Part shown: one piece after another, positions 47,601 through 60,078 of the stretch | How positions within the stretch are numbered: position 1 is the stretch's first letter | Layout of the letters: each line of letters begins with the position of its first letter | NCBI GenBank assembly: GCA_030761205.1 | Contig: JAULJL010000003.1 | Location: forward strand, 34,196,301-34,260,300 | Length of the DNA stretch: 64,000 nucleotides | Source: Fremontodendron californicum | Lineage: Eukaryota > Streptophyta > Magnoliopsida > Malvales > Malvaceae | Direction: 5' to 3' | Position numbers and translations under genes: made by a program | The notes under the pieces: model-generated | Told to the model about the DNA's origin: nothing | The model's database searches: none | The model's input: the letters and a program-made list of their open reading frames with translations, nothing else

Positions 47601-50080
47601 TTTTATATTTGTATCGTATTCGTGTTATTTTTTCGTGTCATGATCGTATTCAATATATTATATATTTATGTAAATGTTGACACGTTAATAATTCGTTTTA
47701 TGTAGATTTTACATGTTCGTGTATTCGTGTCGTGTTCATGTTATTTTTTGTGTCGTGTCGTATTTTAATTATTTTTTCTATGTTGTGTTCGTGTCGCATA
47801 ATCATGTTATGTTCAAAATTGTCATGTCTAATTGACACTATTCAAATAACTCCCAATTTTGTGTCACATGTAACCGTGTTCGTATTACTTTTTTATGTCA
47901 TAATCGTATTCAAGGTATATATATTTATACTAACTATAAAAGTTATCCCCAAAATTATGAGAATGCTTAATTTGAAATCAAGAAACATGGCTTAGGGGAC
48001 AACTTAACTTGGGGATTAATTAGGATTTAGAGGGTAATTAGGGTATTGAGTTGTCATTTTTTTAATTATTGTGAAGGAATAGAGAAAGAGAGAAAAGAAA
48101 AGAAATAGGGAAAGAGAGAAAAATTATGTATTTATGTCATGTTTGTATTATTTTTTGTGTCATAATAGTGTTCAATGTATTATATATTTATATAAATTTT
48201 GACACGTTTATAACTCGTTTTATATAGATTTTGACATGTACATGTATTCGTGTCGTGTTCATGTTATTTTTCGTATCGTGTTTTAATTATTTTTCTCATG
48301 TTGTGTTCGTGTCACATGATCATGTTGTATCCGAAATTATCAGGTCTAATTGACATTATTCGAATAACTACCAATTTTGTGTCACATGTCATCGTGTTCG
48401 TGTTATTTTTTCTTGTCATAATCGTATTAAAGGTATTATATATTTATATAAATTTTGACACGTTAGTAATTCGTTTTAGGTAGATTTGATACGTTCGTGT
48501 GTTCGTATTGTGTTTTAATTATTTTTTTTCAATATTGTGTTCGTGTCGTATAATATGTTGTGTCCAAAATTGTCAGGTCTAATTGACACTATTCAAATAA
48601 TTAACTCATAATTTTGTGTCAAATATCGTATAATGATTGAAGTTATTGTTTGTCTATATTAATTTATAATAATCTATACCTCTATACCTATCTATCTATA
48701 ACAATACTTAAAAATTGTCCCAAAGCAAAGAGAATGTCCAATTTCAATTTTTGGTGCTCTTGCTTCAGGATAACTAAACTTGGGTATTAAGGAGGTTGGA
48801 GGGTTAGTTAGGGTATTTTCAATTTTTTTTTTTAATGAAGAAAGAAAGAAAGGAAAGAGAAAGGAAATGAGGGAAGAAAGGAAAGAGAAAAAAAATTTGT
48901 GTTCGTGTTATTTTTTCGTGTGTTTAAAATATTATAAATTTATATAATTTTTACATGTTAATAATTCGTTTTATGTAGATTTTAACAAGTTTGTATATTC
49001 GTGTCGTGTTCATGTTCATGTTATTTTTGTTGTCATATTCGTGTTCATGTTATTTTTTAGTGTGTTCAAAGTCTTATAAATTTATATAAACTTTAACATA
49101 TTAATAATTCGTTTTATGTAAATTTTGACACATTCGTGTATTTGTGTCATGTTCATGTTATTTTTCGTATCATGTCGTGTTTTAATTATTTTTTTCATGT
49201 TATGTTCGTATCCTATAATTATGTTGTGTCCGAAATTACCGGATCTAATTGACTATATTCAAATAACGCTCAATTTTATATCAGGTGTCGTATAATTATG
49301 AGAGTTATTATTTTTTTAAAATTATCTCTACTCCTCTTACTTTTTTATCTTTCAACTTTATTATAAAAATATCAATTCAAATATGATAACATGCTCACAG
49401 TGAAGCGCGACCATATATCTAGTATAACTAGAATATGTCATTCGTTACGCTTCGGGAAATTGAATTAAAGAATTGAACATGATATTTATGTTAATGTATG
49501 GCAAACACAATGATTCAATTTTTAAATAAATGGATTTAAAGTTAAAATTGAACCACTATGACAAATTATGTAAAATATGGGATGAACTGAGACACAAGAT
49601 AAACATAATATGGGAAAAATAATTAAAACACGACATGATACGAAAAATAATATAAACACGACACGAATACATGAACGTGTCAAAATCTATATAAAATGAA
49701 TTATTAATGTGTAAAAGTTTATATAAAATTATAATACTTTGAACACAAATAAATAACAAGAACACACAAATTTTTCTCTAAATTGAATTACATGACAAGT
49801 TATGCAAAATATAGATTGAATTTAGACACGACATAAACACACAAATTTTCTCTAAATTGAATCACTATGACAAAATATGCAAAATATGAGATGAATTGAG
49901 ACACGATACGAACACAACATGAAAAAAATAATTAAAACACAATACGAAAAATAAAATGAACATGAATACACGAACGTGTCAAAATATACATAAAACGAAT
50001 TATTAACATGTAAAAATTTATATAAATTTATAATACTTTGAACACACGAAAAAATAACACGAACACACAAAATTTTTGTA
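47600..50080. repeat. Repeats of a roughly 280-bp unit, Helitron-associated
   Basis: Several diverged copies of a unit built of GTGTCGTGTTCATGTTATTT, TAATTCGTTTTATGTAGA and GGTCTAATTGACACTATTC occur at about 47,610, 48,130, 48,400, 48,900 and 49,030 on the plus strand and, inverted, at 49,556-50,060. The same unit resumes at 54,235-54,760. Short open frames here are by-products of the repeat. No gene. Confidence 0.75.
48673..49422 (+). mobile_element. Candidate non-autonomous Helitron, 750 bp
   Basis: Begins A|TCTATACCTCTATACC and ends CTAG|T, the A-T insertion rule with a TC start and CTRR end. A GC patch (CACAGTGAAGCGCGA) lies just before the end where a hairpin is expected; it is worn here but intact as CCGCAGCGAAGCGCGG at 54,853-54,868 in a second copy. 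No Rep/helicase. Confidence 0.6.
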
Positions 50081-50604
50081 ATATATATATATATATATAT
50101 TGTGATCATTTGTACAACATTTATATATATTTGTTGTTGTGAATATATATTGGCAGTATATATTACATAGTTATGTTTGTAATATATATATATATATATG
50201 TTTGTAAAATATATATTCGTTATATATATAGTTGATCCTGTTATTTTTTTAAATAACAAATGACTGAAACTTCTACTGGTAATGCTATGTTACACATGGT
50301 GAGGGACCCGAGAAGTTCAGTAGTCTGAACTTCAAACGATGACGGCATAAGATGCTGTTCTATCAGACCACTCTGAACCTAGCCCGGTTCTTACGAGAGG
50401 AGGCCCCGGTTCCTAAATAGGGAGAGACCGATCCTACGTTTGTAGCTTCGGTGGATGCATTCAGACTTTCTATGCAAGAACTATATCCTCAATGGATTGG
50501 ACAACACGTTATACAACGTGTATAGTCCAATCAAAACAGCAAGAGAGCTGTGGTAGTCCTTAGAGAGAAAGTATAGAACCGAGGATGTCGGCACAAAGAA
50601 ATTT

Positions 50605-51270
50605 GTGGTTGACCGGTTTCTGGATTTCAAAATGGTGGACTCGAAAATCATAATAAGTCAAGTCCAAGAGTATCAGCTGATTCTCCATGAGATTATAGCT
50701 GAGAGAATGTTTCTTAGTGAATCATTTGAGACGGCGGCTTTGATAGAGAAATTGCCTCATTCGTGGAAGGATTTCAAAAACTATCTAAAGCACAAGAGAA
50801 AGAAGATAATTTTAGAGGACTTGATTATTCGGTTAAGAATCGAGGAGGATAACCGTGGTTCAGAAAAGATGGTTAAAGCTCAGACCATGGAAGCCAAGGC
50901 AAATGTTGTAGAACATTCTCACAAGACCAACAAGAGAAAATTTGTTGGTTCTAGTTTTTCCCAAGCTAATAAGGGAACAGATTTCAAGAAGTTCACGGGA
51001 ACTTGTTTCGTATGTAACAAGCCCAGTCGTCGAGCAAAAGACTGTCATCAGAACAAGAAAATAGCTCAAGCCAACTTAGATGATGATTATGAGATTGAGC
51101 TCGCTGCTGTAGTGTCACAAGTTAACATAATAGAAAACCCTAAGACACGGTGGGTTGATACCGATGCCACTTGTCAAGTTTGTTCTGATAGAAAGAGTTT
51201 CTCCGAGTATAAAGAAGTTGTTGTTGATAAGCAGCTGTTTATGAGAAACTCTTCGGTTTACAAGGTATGA
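50605..51270 (+). pseudogene. Gag/protease remnant of the Tork-like Copia
   Basis: The longest open stretch of the element, about 221 codons. It covers the UBN2-type gag domain, the CCHC-like knuckle near 51,004-51,047 (His replaced by Arg) and a protease motif in which the usual DSGA reads DTDA. Both replacements would inactivate the protein. Upstream gag codons (50,260-50,600) are interrupted by stops and a frame change. Confidence 0.85.
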
Positions 51271-53220
51271 TGCCATGAAAAGGTAGTGCTCAAGATGACA
51301 TATGTTAAAGAACTAACTTTGAACAATGTGGTTCATGTTCCTGAAATTCGTAAGAATTTGGTTTCCTACTCTCTGTTGAGTAAGAACGGGTTTAGACTCG
51401 TATTTGAGTCTGATAAATTTGTACTCACCAAAAGTGGTATGTTTGTGAGTAGAGGATATTTATGTGATGTGTTTGTTTTAAACTCAATGTAATGGTTGTT
51501 GTGCCAAAGAACATAAATAATAATTAAATTATTTTTTATGTTTATTTGGTGGTATCCTCTAACATATGGCATGGTAGATTATGTCATGTGTTTTACAAGA
51601 CCTTGTAGAGAATCAAAATTTTGGATTTGGATTTGCTTCCGCAAATTGTTATTGATAAAAATCACAAATGGAAATTTGTGTGAAATCCAAATTGGCTAAG
51701 GCTCCTTTCTATTCGGTAGAAAGAAGTAGTAAACCTCTAGATTTAATTCACACTGATATATGTGACTTAAAGTTTGTGCAAACTGGAGGTGCTAAAAAGA
51801 TACTGTTATGTCTATTTGCTAAGAAGCAAAGACGAGACCTTGGAAGTTCTTAAACTCTTTAAAAATGAGGTCGAAAATAAACTAAGCAAGAAAATATGGA
51901 ATGATATGGGTGATGAATATGATTCAATATTTATTGAATTCTGTTCAAAATATGGAATCAACATTCAAACCACTTCTCCTTATTTACCTCAACAATACGG
52001 TATTGCGAAACGCAATAACTGAACGTTGAAAAAAATGAATGTAAAGACATAACGTACTCAGTTAGCAAACTGAGTAGATTTACAAGTATTCTTGGAAAAG
52101 ATATTGGAAGGCCATTGTGGGGGTACTTAGATATTTAAGATACACCTCAAGTTTTGGACTGCACTATACAAGATATTCAGATGCAAAATGGATATTCGAT
52201 ACTAAAGATTTCAAATGAACTAATGGATTTATCTTTATTATTGGAGGAGCTTTATTGTTTTGGAAATCTTCTAAACAAACATGAATAGCCAGATTTACCC
52301 TGGTATATGAAGTTATAGCTTTAGATAAAGCTGGTGAAGAAGCGGAATTGCTTCAAAAGTTTAGAAGACATTCCAAGTTAGCCGAAACCTGTGCCTACAA
52401 TTTGTATACATTGTGTTTGCTAATCTGCAATTGGTAGAGCACAGAGTTGTTTGTATAACGGTAAATCTCGACACGTTCGTCGAAGACATAATGCCGTTAG
52501 ACAGTTGCTCTCAAATGGAATTATCTTTTTTGATTATGAAAAAATCAAAGGATAATGAAGCGTGATTACAAAAAGTTTTAACAAGAGAGCAAGTATATCA
52601 TCGAGGGGAATGAGTCTTAAGCCTATAAATTAAAGTTACATAGTGAAAACCCAACCTAGCTGACTGGAGATCTCAAGATCTAGGTTCAAAAGAGACAACT
52701 AAATTACGTTAACTGAGCGTGAGCACTAAAAGAGTTAAACACTCTTATCCATTCCTATGATGATTTAGTGTTGCCTGCAATGGAGTTAGGATAAGCTATG
52801 CTTTTAATGATTCTTATAGCTTGATAAAATCAAGTGGGGTATTGAAGAATACTCTTAATGAGCAATCACCTATTATGAGTAAGAAACGTGGCCACTTCTA
52901 TGAGAAGAGATCAGGCTAAATTCTCTAGAGTACTCATAAGAAACCAGACAGTGTCCGGGGCCAAAATGGACACAACCGTGAGAACCAAATATGTTCGAAG
53001 AGGTATTCTGTGATTCCTTTGTCTTGGTTTACACGAAAGGCTGAATAGTTCAAGACATCATGTTCACTAGTTAACCGAGTAAATCCGATAGTTATTTTCT
53101 ATAGAAGGTTCAAAGCCAAAAGCTGCTTATCTTGATGCAATAACTCTTCAAGGTTTAACTCTCTCATATTTCGATTCAGTTCGTCGTTTTAATCAAACAA
53201 TTTCCATTGATGTGGGGGAT

Positions 53221-54232
53221 TGTTGGATATCAATATATTATTTGGTGTATAAATACGAAATCGTATTCTAATACATAGATTGTTGAAGTAGATACACGGT
53301 GCATAATTTATGTACACAATTGATATCATGTTTGAATGAGAAATTAATCTCTTTGTACCCACTTGAAGAGGAAGAAAGTTGGTTGATGTTAGTGATTGGT
53401 GTGGAATCCCATATATAATGAACAAAGGCATAAGCTTTTGGTATTTATAAGCCTTGTTTCCATGAGGGGTTGGGCCCCAAGGGGCATCCAAGTTTTGTGG
53501 TGGGTGAGGACCTACACAACTTGGGTTGGACCACACGCGCGCGCCGCCGAGCCAAGCCGGGCTTGGGCTGGGTCGGGTTGGGTTTGGGTCAGTAATTAAT
53601 TTTTTACTGCCCAACCGACATGATTATTCGGTCCAAACCGAACCGGTTCAGTATCCTCCTACTAAGAGACTTGTCTGTTTAAGAAGTAACTGTTCGGACC
53701 GAAATGTTTTATTTTTCAAACATTATATCTGTTTTAACCAAACCGACTCATTTTCTGACTGAATCGGTTCCTTTCCAAATGTTGTGTCTGTCCAAACAGT
53801 CATCTGGTTTTTCTATATATAAACTCGAGGGCAGAGTCTTTTAAAATGTGATTCCGAAAATTATTTTTCATATTGCTCTCGTTTTTAAAGTGTCTTCTGT
53901 GAGAGAGATCGATATTTTTCTGGTTCACCGTGTTGCTAAGAGTGTGCTCTCGACTGCAACGTAATCGAGGAGGCCTGGGAGACGAATTGCGACATACTTT
54001 TAGCACCTGAGAGACAATCAATAATCGTCTTAAGGTCAGAGGTCCAACCTTGACTCGATTATCCTTTTCTGTATTCGGATTAACCTATAAGTGTTGTCAA
54101 TTTCCTTCCTGGAATGTTCGTAATATATATATGATGTTCTGTCAGAATTTCAGATAAGTAATCTGTTCTTTAATATTATAATTTATATTTAGTAGTAATG
54201 AAATATTGTTAATACTTACAAGATTGCCAACA
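53221..54232 (+). repeat. 3' LTR of the Tork-like Copia, 1,012 bp
   Basis: Follows a GTGGGGGAT purine tract. Begins TGTTGGATATC, ends GATTGCCAACA (inverted tips TGTTGG/CCAACA). Has a TATATATAAA promoter box near 53,813. A GC-rich patch near 53,535-53,590 stands out from the AT background. Confidence 0.88.
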
Positions 54233-54879
54233 ATTTTATCGTGTGTTTAAAGTATTATAAATTTATATATTCGTTTTATGTAGATTTTGACAAGTTCATG
54301 TATTTTTGTCGTGTTCATGTTATTTTTCGTGTCGTATTTTAATTATTTTTTCATGTTGTGTTCGTGTCGTATAGTCATGTTGTGTCCGAAATTGCCAAGT
54401 CTAATTAACACTACTCAAATAACTCTCAAATTTATGTCGTGCGTCGTCATGTTCGTGTAATTTTTCATTTTATAATCGTATTCAGGGTATTATATATTTA
54501 TATAAACTTTTACACGTTAATAATTTGTTTTATGTAGATTTTGACATGTTCGTGTATTTGTGTAGTGTTCGTGTTATTTTTGTGTCATGTCGTGTTTTAA
54601 TTATTTTTCCCATGTTATGTTCGTATCGTATAATTATATTATGTCTGAATTCTTTTTTTGAAAAAAATAACTTTATTAATGTTATGTCTGAAATTGCTAG
54701 ATGTAGTTAACCATATTCAAATAACTCTCAAATTTATACTAGGTGTCTTATAAGAATAGAAATTTTTATTTTTCTAAATTATTATATTTACTACGTTTGT
54801 TTTTTTATCTTTCAAATTTATTATAAAATATTAATTCAAATCCGATAATATTCCGCAGCGAAGCGCGGACATTATCTAG
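54233..54879 (+). mobile_element. Helitron 3' portion
   Basis: Repeats of the 280-bp unit end in TTCCGCAGCGAAGCGCGG, a short stem, then ATTATCTAG|T. This is the best Helitron terminus in the window. Its 5' part was separated or lost when the Tork-like Copia region formed. Confidence 0.6.
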
Positions 54880-56392
54880 TTAACATAAATTAGGTGTATT
54901 ATACAATCACAAATGCAATTTATTTTTTAGCTATGAACTAAGATGACAATGGATAATAAAAAAATTAGATATCCGATTCGTTTTTTATGGATTTAGATAT
55001 TGCCGATTCGGATAATTTTCGGATTTGAATATTAGATTTACTATCCGCAATGAATTCAGAGTGGATTCGGATATGAACTTTTGGATATCCGTTATCCAAA
55101 TTCGCTTTATTTATACGGATAACTGATTCGGATATCTAAATCTAATATATGTTTACATATTTATTTTTTATTTTTTAAAATTGATTTAATAAATTCGAAT
55201 ATTTAGCAGATTCGGATATCAGACGGATATTGCTATCTAAATCAAATTTGAATTTGGATAATAATATTCGAAAATAAACGGATTCAATTATCAAATAAAT
55301 TAAATGAATTCAAATATTTCAAAAATTACAGTAATAATCTTCAATGCTACCAACCAATCTTAATTCTTGCATTTATTTATTTATATTAGAGTAGGAAACG
55401 AAACACTTCCATCTCAATTTTAGGAAGGAAAAAAAAAAACTATAATTTTGTGTATTCTTTTTCTCTACTATGGAAATAATTCAAACCTTTTGCCCTTCTT
55501 TTAAGTATAACTAGTTTTAATCCCGTTTAAATTAAAAATTAATATTAATTTTATCAATGGTTAAAATGGAAGTGAACTATTTTTTTAAAAGTAAATTAGA
55601 TATTAAAGACATTCAAATTAAAAAGAAAAATTCTTTTTTATTTTAGTGTATTAATGAACTTTTTACTTAATTTTTTTTAATTTTGTTTCTTAAATTACAT
55701 AATTGTAAACTAATGTTATTGATGTGATTCTATCCATAATTTATTTTCATTTTTCTTGAGATTTTGAGTTATTTTTCAAGCAAAAGATTAGGAAATATTA
55801 TATCATTTAAAATGATCACTTGTAAATTTTATATTGTTGACTGAACTTTTTATAAAAATTGGATAACTGTGTAATGTAAACAATCCTTATATAGATTTGT
55901 GGAGAATAGTGAATGAAATATTGATATTTTTTGGTACAAAAGGCAAATTGATATTAGAGGTAAAGTTAATTGATTTTTTATATTAAATTATATATTAATA
56001 CATTGATCTTAGAGGTAAAGTTCATTGATTTTTTTATATTAAATTATATAATCATATAGTTAAACTATATCAATCCGGATCAATTGTCCTATGTGGACAA
56101 CCTAATTTTTTGACACATGGACAGTCTTATGTAAACACTATTTGTCTTCTAATCAATGGATTTGATTTTTATACATTTCTAATTTAAATAATTTAATTTG
56201 ACTAAATTAATTATATTTATATTTTCAAATATCAATATCCTTGCTTTCTATAAATTAGTTACCATTAATTTGACAACTTACTTAAAAATTCAAAATTTAA
56301 ATAGAAAGTTAAGTAATCATGAATATTTTTGTATATCTTATAATCATTATTTATGATTATATAAACCTATTAATTTTCTAGAACAATTTACT
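54880..56392. other. Intergenic repeats
   Basis: 54,930-55,330 is rich in GGATATCCG/ATTCGGATAT phrases, typical of an inverted-repeat MITE, but ends are unclear. 55,331-56,392 is AT-rich with two near-copies of TAGAGGTAAAGTT-TTGATTT (about 55,955 and 56,010). No gene. Confidence 0.45.
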
Positions 56393-58640
56393 CTCAATAG
56401 AATATCTTCAATTATAGATACAAACTTTCCAAAACAAAACATAAACATGTTGAAATTTACTTTATAAAAGAATCCGTTATAATTATATTGCATAAATTAT
56501 GCCTAGAGGTGCTCATGGGCTGGGCCGGACCGAAGCCTGAAATTTTTTGAAGATCCTTGCTCAGGCTAGGACCGACCTGCCGGCCCGTGAGCACTGTTCA
56601 TTACATTTAAAAAATAAAAATATTTTTTTATTAATATATATTTTTTAATTTTTATAATTAAAATTAAATAAAATAAATATTATTTTAATGCCTAAAATAC
56701 TATTCCGGGCCGGGCGGGCCAGGAACAAAAATTTTCTACCCAGGCCTAGCCCAATACGGGCCGGGCCTGTTGGGCTGCCCGACCCGTGAGCAGGTATAAT
56801 TATGCCTAATTCAATATGCAATTAACCTTTAAATTTTTAATTCCTTTTAAAACTTATGCAAAAGACTCTTACAATTCATAGATTTTTATAGATTTATATA
56901 AGATTAATATAGAAGGAAATTGAACCTAAAATAATTAAAGATTACCAAAAACAAAAATGACATATATGGTTTTAAATTTATAATAGTTGAAAAAAATTAA
57001 ATTCAAATTAATAATAAATTTGAGTCCTAAAATTATGACTAACAAAAGACTATTAAGGTGATAATTGATTGGTTTAACTAAATATTTGAATTTAAATTAA
57101 TTATTATGCATTAAAATGGATACACATGTCAAAAATATAAGATAGTCCATATGTAAAAAAAATAGATCATCCACATACGACAATTGCCTTTTTTTTGCCA
57201 AGGGCTTTCACTTTTATATATTTATATAAGATTAATATAGAAGGAAATTGAATCTAAAGTAATTAAAGATTACCAAAAAAAAAGGACATATATGGTTTTG
57301 AATTTATAATAGTTGAAAAAAAATAAATTCAAAGTAATATATGGAATTCAAATAATAATATTGAGCCCTAAAATTATGATTAACAAAAGACAATTAAGGT
57401 AATAATTGATATTGGCTTAATTAAATATTTGAATTTAAATTAATTACTATGCATTAAAATGAGTACACACATGTCAAAAATATAAGATAGTCCATATGTC
57501 AAAAAGTTAGATCGTAGGACAATTGCCTTTTTTGTCAAAGGCTTTGGCTTTTATATATTTATATAAGATATAAGATTAATATAAAAGGAAATTGAACCTA
57601 AAGTAATTAAAGATTACCAAAAACAAAAATGACATATATGATTTTGAATTTTTAATAGTTGAAAAAAATTAATTTTAAAGTAATATATATGGAATTCAAA
57701 TAATAATATTGAGCCTAAAATTATGATTAACAAAAGACAATTAAGGTGATAATTGATATTGATTTAATTAAATATTTGAATTTAAATTAATTATTATGCT
57801 TTAAAACGAGTACACATATCAAAAATATAAGATAGTCCATATGTTAAAAAGTTAGATAATACACATAGGACAACTACCTTTTTTTGCTAAAAGCTTTGAC
57901 TTTTATATATTTATATAAGATAGAATATCTTCAATTATAAATATGAACTTTCCAAAACAAAACATAAACATGTTGAAAATTACTTTATAAAAGAATCCGT
58001 TATAATTATTTTGCATAAATTATGCCTAATTTAATTTGCAATTAACCTTTAAAGTTTTAATTCCTTTTAAAACTTAAGCAAAGACTTCTTCTATAATTCA
58101 TATTGTATCCCAAAAAAATTTGTCTATTATAAATAATATATCTTGATATGCTAGACAACTTGAGAATTGGGAGGCTACTCACCAAATGCATTAGCTTCGT
58201 TTCAAGGTTAACTTCATGCTTTGTCCATCAGATATTCAGATTTAATTCATTTTTTCAATAATTTGTATGGCAAATTTCAAGTGCTTTGGTTAGATTGGCA
58301 AATTGAACCTAAAGTAATTAAAAATTACCAAAAACAAAAATGACATATATAATTTTGAATTTATAATAGTTGAAAAAAATTAAATTCAAAGTAATATATA
58401 TGAAATTCAAATAATAATGTTGAGCACTAAAATTATGATTAACATAATACGATTAAGTTGATAATTGATATTGGTTTAATTAAATGTTTGAATTTAAATT
58501 AATTATTATGCATTAAAATGAGTACACATGTTAAAAATATAAGATAGTCCATATGTCTAAAAGTTAAATCTTCCATATAGAACAATTATTTTTTTTGCCA
58601 AAGACTTTGGTTTTTATATAAATATTTTATATATTTATAT
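56393..58640. repeat. AT-rich tandem array with higher-order structure
   Basis: A B-unit of about 330-345 bp (AGATTAATATAGAAGGAAATTG ... CATATGTCAAAAAGT) starts at about 56,901, 57,229 and 57,573, with a partial copy at about 58,297. An A-unit (ATAGAATATCTTCAATTATA ... AATTCCTTTTAAAACTT) occurs at 56,393-56,870 and 57,917-58,080. The order A-B-B-B-A-B implies unequal exchange. Confidence 0.85.
56504..56798. mobile_element. hAT MITE, 295 bp, with the empty site preserved nearby
   Basis: Perfect 8-bp target duplication ATTATGCC (56496-56503, 56799-56806). Ends TAGAGGTGCTCATGGG and, on the other strand, TATACCTGCTCACGGG. The duplicated A-unit at 57,917-58,080 has the same flanks with a single uninterrupted ATTATGCC at 58,019-58,026, i.e. 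the unoccupied site. Confidence 0.96.
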
Positions 58641-59740
58641 AAGATTAACAAAATAAATAATAGAACAAGGCTTCAATTAATTCAAATATAAGAGTAAGAC
58701 TTAAATAATACTTTTTACATTGTTCAAAAAGTTGATTTGATCATTATGCCTTATATAAGGGAACAAAACATTTGTTGGGAAGATTGATATGTTTATACTT
58801 ATAAGGAAAAAAAAAAGTTGTATGGTACTATGAGAAAGTTGAAGGAAAGAGGGGATTAAGAATCTTGGATCTAATTTTCGCAAAGAGTAACTTTCCTGAA
58901 GAGTAACAATGGTAGCAAATGCCCGCGCTTTACTGCGAGCATGTTATCGAATTTAAACGAATACTTTGTAATAATTTTGAAAGATGAAAGAGCAAGAATA
59001 ATAAAGATGGAAATCACTATATCGTAACATATTCTGAATTCAAATATCTACATGATTGTTTATAAAAAATTGGAACATGCCTAATATTGTTTTTTTTTTC
59101 TTTCTCAAGCTTTCTCATACATAGTATAGATCAAGTGCTGTTAAAAGCTATGCATGGTACAAAATATAATGTAAGTTACTATTGTGCTGATTTCCAATGA
59201 AGGCATACACCATTTCTGGACCAAAGGGAGAACAGGAGAAGATGCCTAAATCTGCACGACGATCTGTTTAATCAAGAATATTATCCTTCACAAAAAACGG
59301 AGCCCACCAAAAAATGGAAAATAGATAACAAATCAATATACGGTATTCAAAATTCAATAACACTAATACTAACAAAGAAAAAAAAACTATAAAAAAAAAA
59401 AAAAAAAATCGAAACTGAATAAACAGTAGCATGTATATTCGCATTGCAAATAACAAACGGAGGCAGATGAAGCCAAGATAAAGTAGAAGCCAAAACAAAC
59501 AAAAGAAAAGCATAAAAGAAACGAAGGGAGCCAAGATTTCAAAAAGAAAGTGTTCCTCTATCAAACAACTATCAAAATTGACTTCAAATTACAGCACAAC
59601 ACAATCAACCTTAACCAGCTCAATGATCTTCATCAATTGTCAAGGCTTCCAAAAATTTGATGATCCAGTTGACATGTGTACTAAGAATATTAATCGAAAT
59701 TTATTGGTCATGAGGAGGAGTTTCTAATAAACTTTGTAGG
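58641..59740. other. Intergenic with a reversed Helitron end
   Basis: At 58,911-58,945 the minus strand reads GCAGTAAAGCGCGGGC followed by ATTTGCTAC, a worn copy of the Helitron terminus seen at 54,853-54,879. The remainder has poly-A tracts and no gene. Confidence 0.45.
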
Positions 59741-59744
59741 GTTG

Positions 59745-59990
59745 TATTTTAATTATTTAAGAGCTTCATCTTTCTTTTCTATCCTTGCAAAGTATGATAA
59801 AACCCTCTCAATCTCAGCCAACAACAGATAAAATATGCAGCTTAAAAATAAAAAAACACATTAACAAATGTAAAGAAAAAATGAAAAAATAATAGAGGTT
59901 AACATACTCCTTGGTCAAAACCCTCTAATGCATAAGAAAGGCATGCACCTCTGGCTGCTGCCCAACATACTTACTATCCTGCATATAATT
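59745..59990 (-). other. Unidentified exon-like fragments
   Basis: Two segments on the minus strand look coding. One (about 59,910-59,980) follows a TATATGCAG acceptor, reads DSKYVGQQPEVHAFLMH, then a TAG, then RVLTK, and stops at a GTATGT donor. The other (about 59,752-59,822) reads LLLAEIERVLSYFARIEKK and ends in a stop. They may be the last exons of a dead gene or of another RRM-linked transcript. I cannot name the family. Confidence 0.35.
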
Positions 59991-60078
59991 CATAAATAAA
60001 AATAAATTAAACATGTGATAAGGCTATTTAAAACAATAAATTAATGATTTAAAATGTATAGATCAATTAAATGCAAAC

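Larger units (their letters stand above)
50231..54232 (+). mobile_element. Degenerate Copia (Tork-like) with only the 3' LTR
   Basis: Gag begins near 50,260 and shows ISQVQEYQLILHEI, EKLPHSWKDFKNYLKHKRK and a zinc knuckle CFVCNKPSRRAKDC in which the His is replaced. A broken protease (WVDTDATCQVC), a pre-integrase segment (NNVVHVPEIRKNLVS), integrase pieces (IHTDICDL, SPYLPQQYGIAKRNN) and RNase H remnants (SRHVRRRHNAVRQLLSNGII) follow. Most of integrase and all of reverse transcriptase are missing. Many stops. The left LTR is absent; the left side runs into TA repeats. Confidence 0.88.

Noticed and set aside
47732..50259. Hydrophobic Cys/Phe/Ile-rich frames that could look like membrane proteins
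   Set aside because: They are translations of the TGTTCGTGTTAT-type repeat unit and appear in every copy with different breaks.
53189..53762. Frames of up to 141 codons with Trp/Pro/Gly-rich content
   Set aside because: They lie within the LTR of the Tork-like Copia; the content reflects its GC-rich patch.
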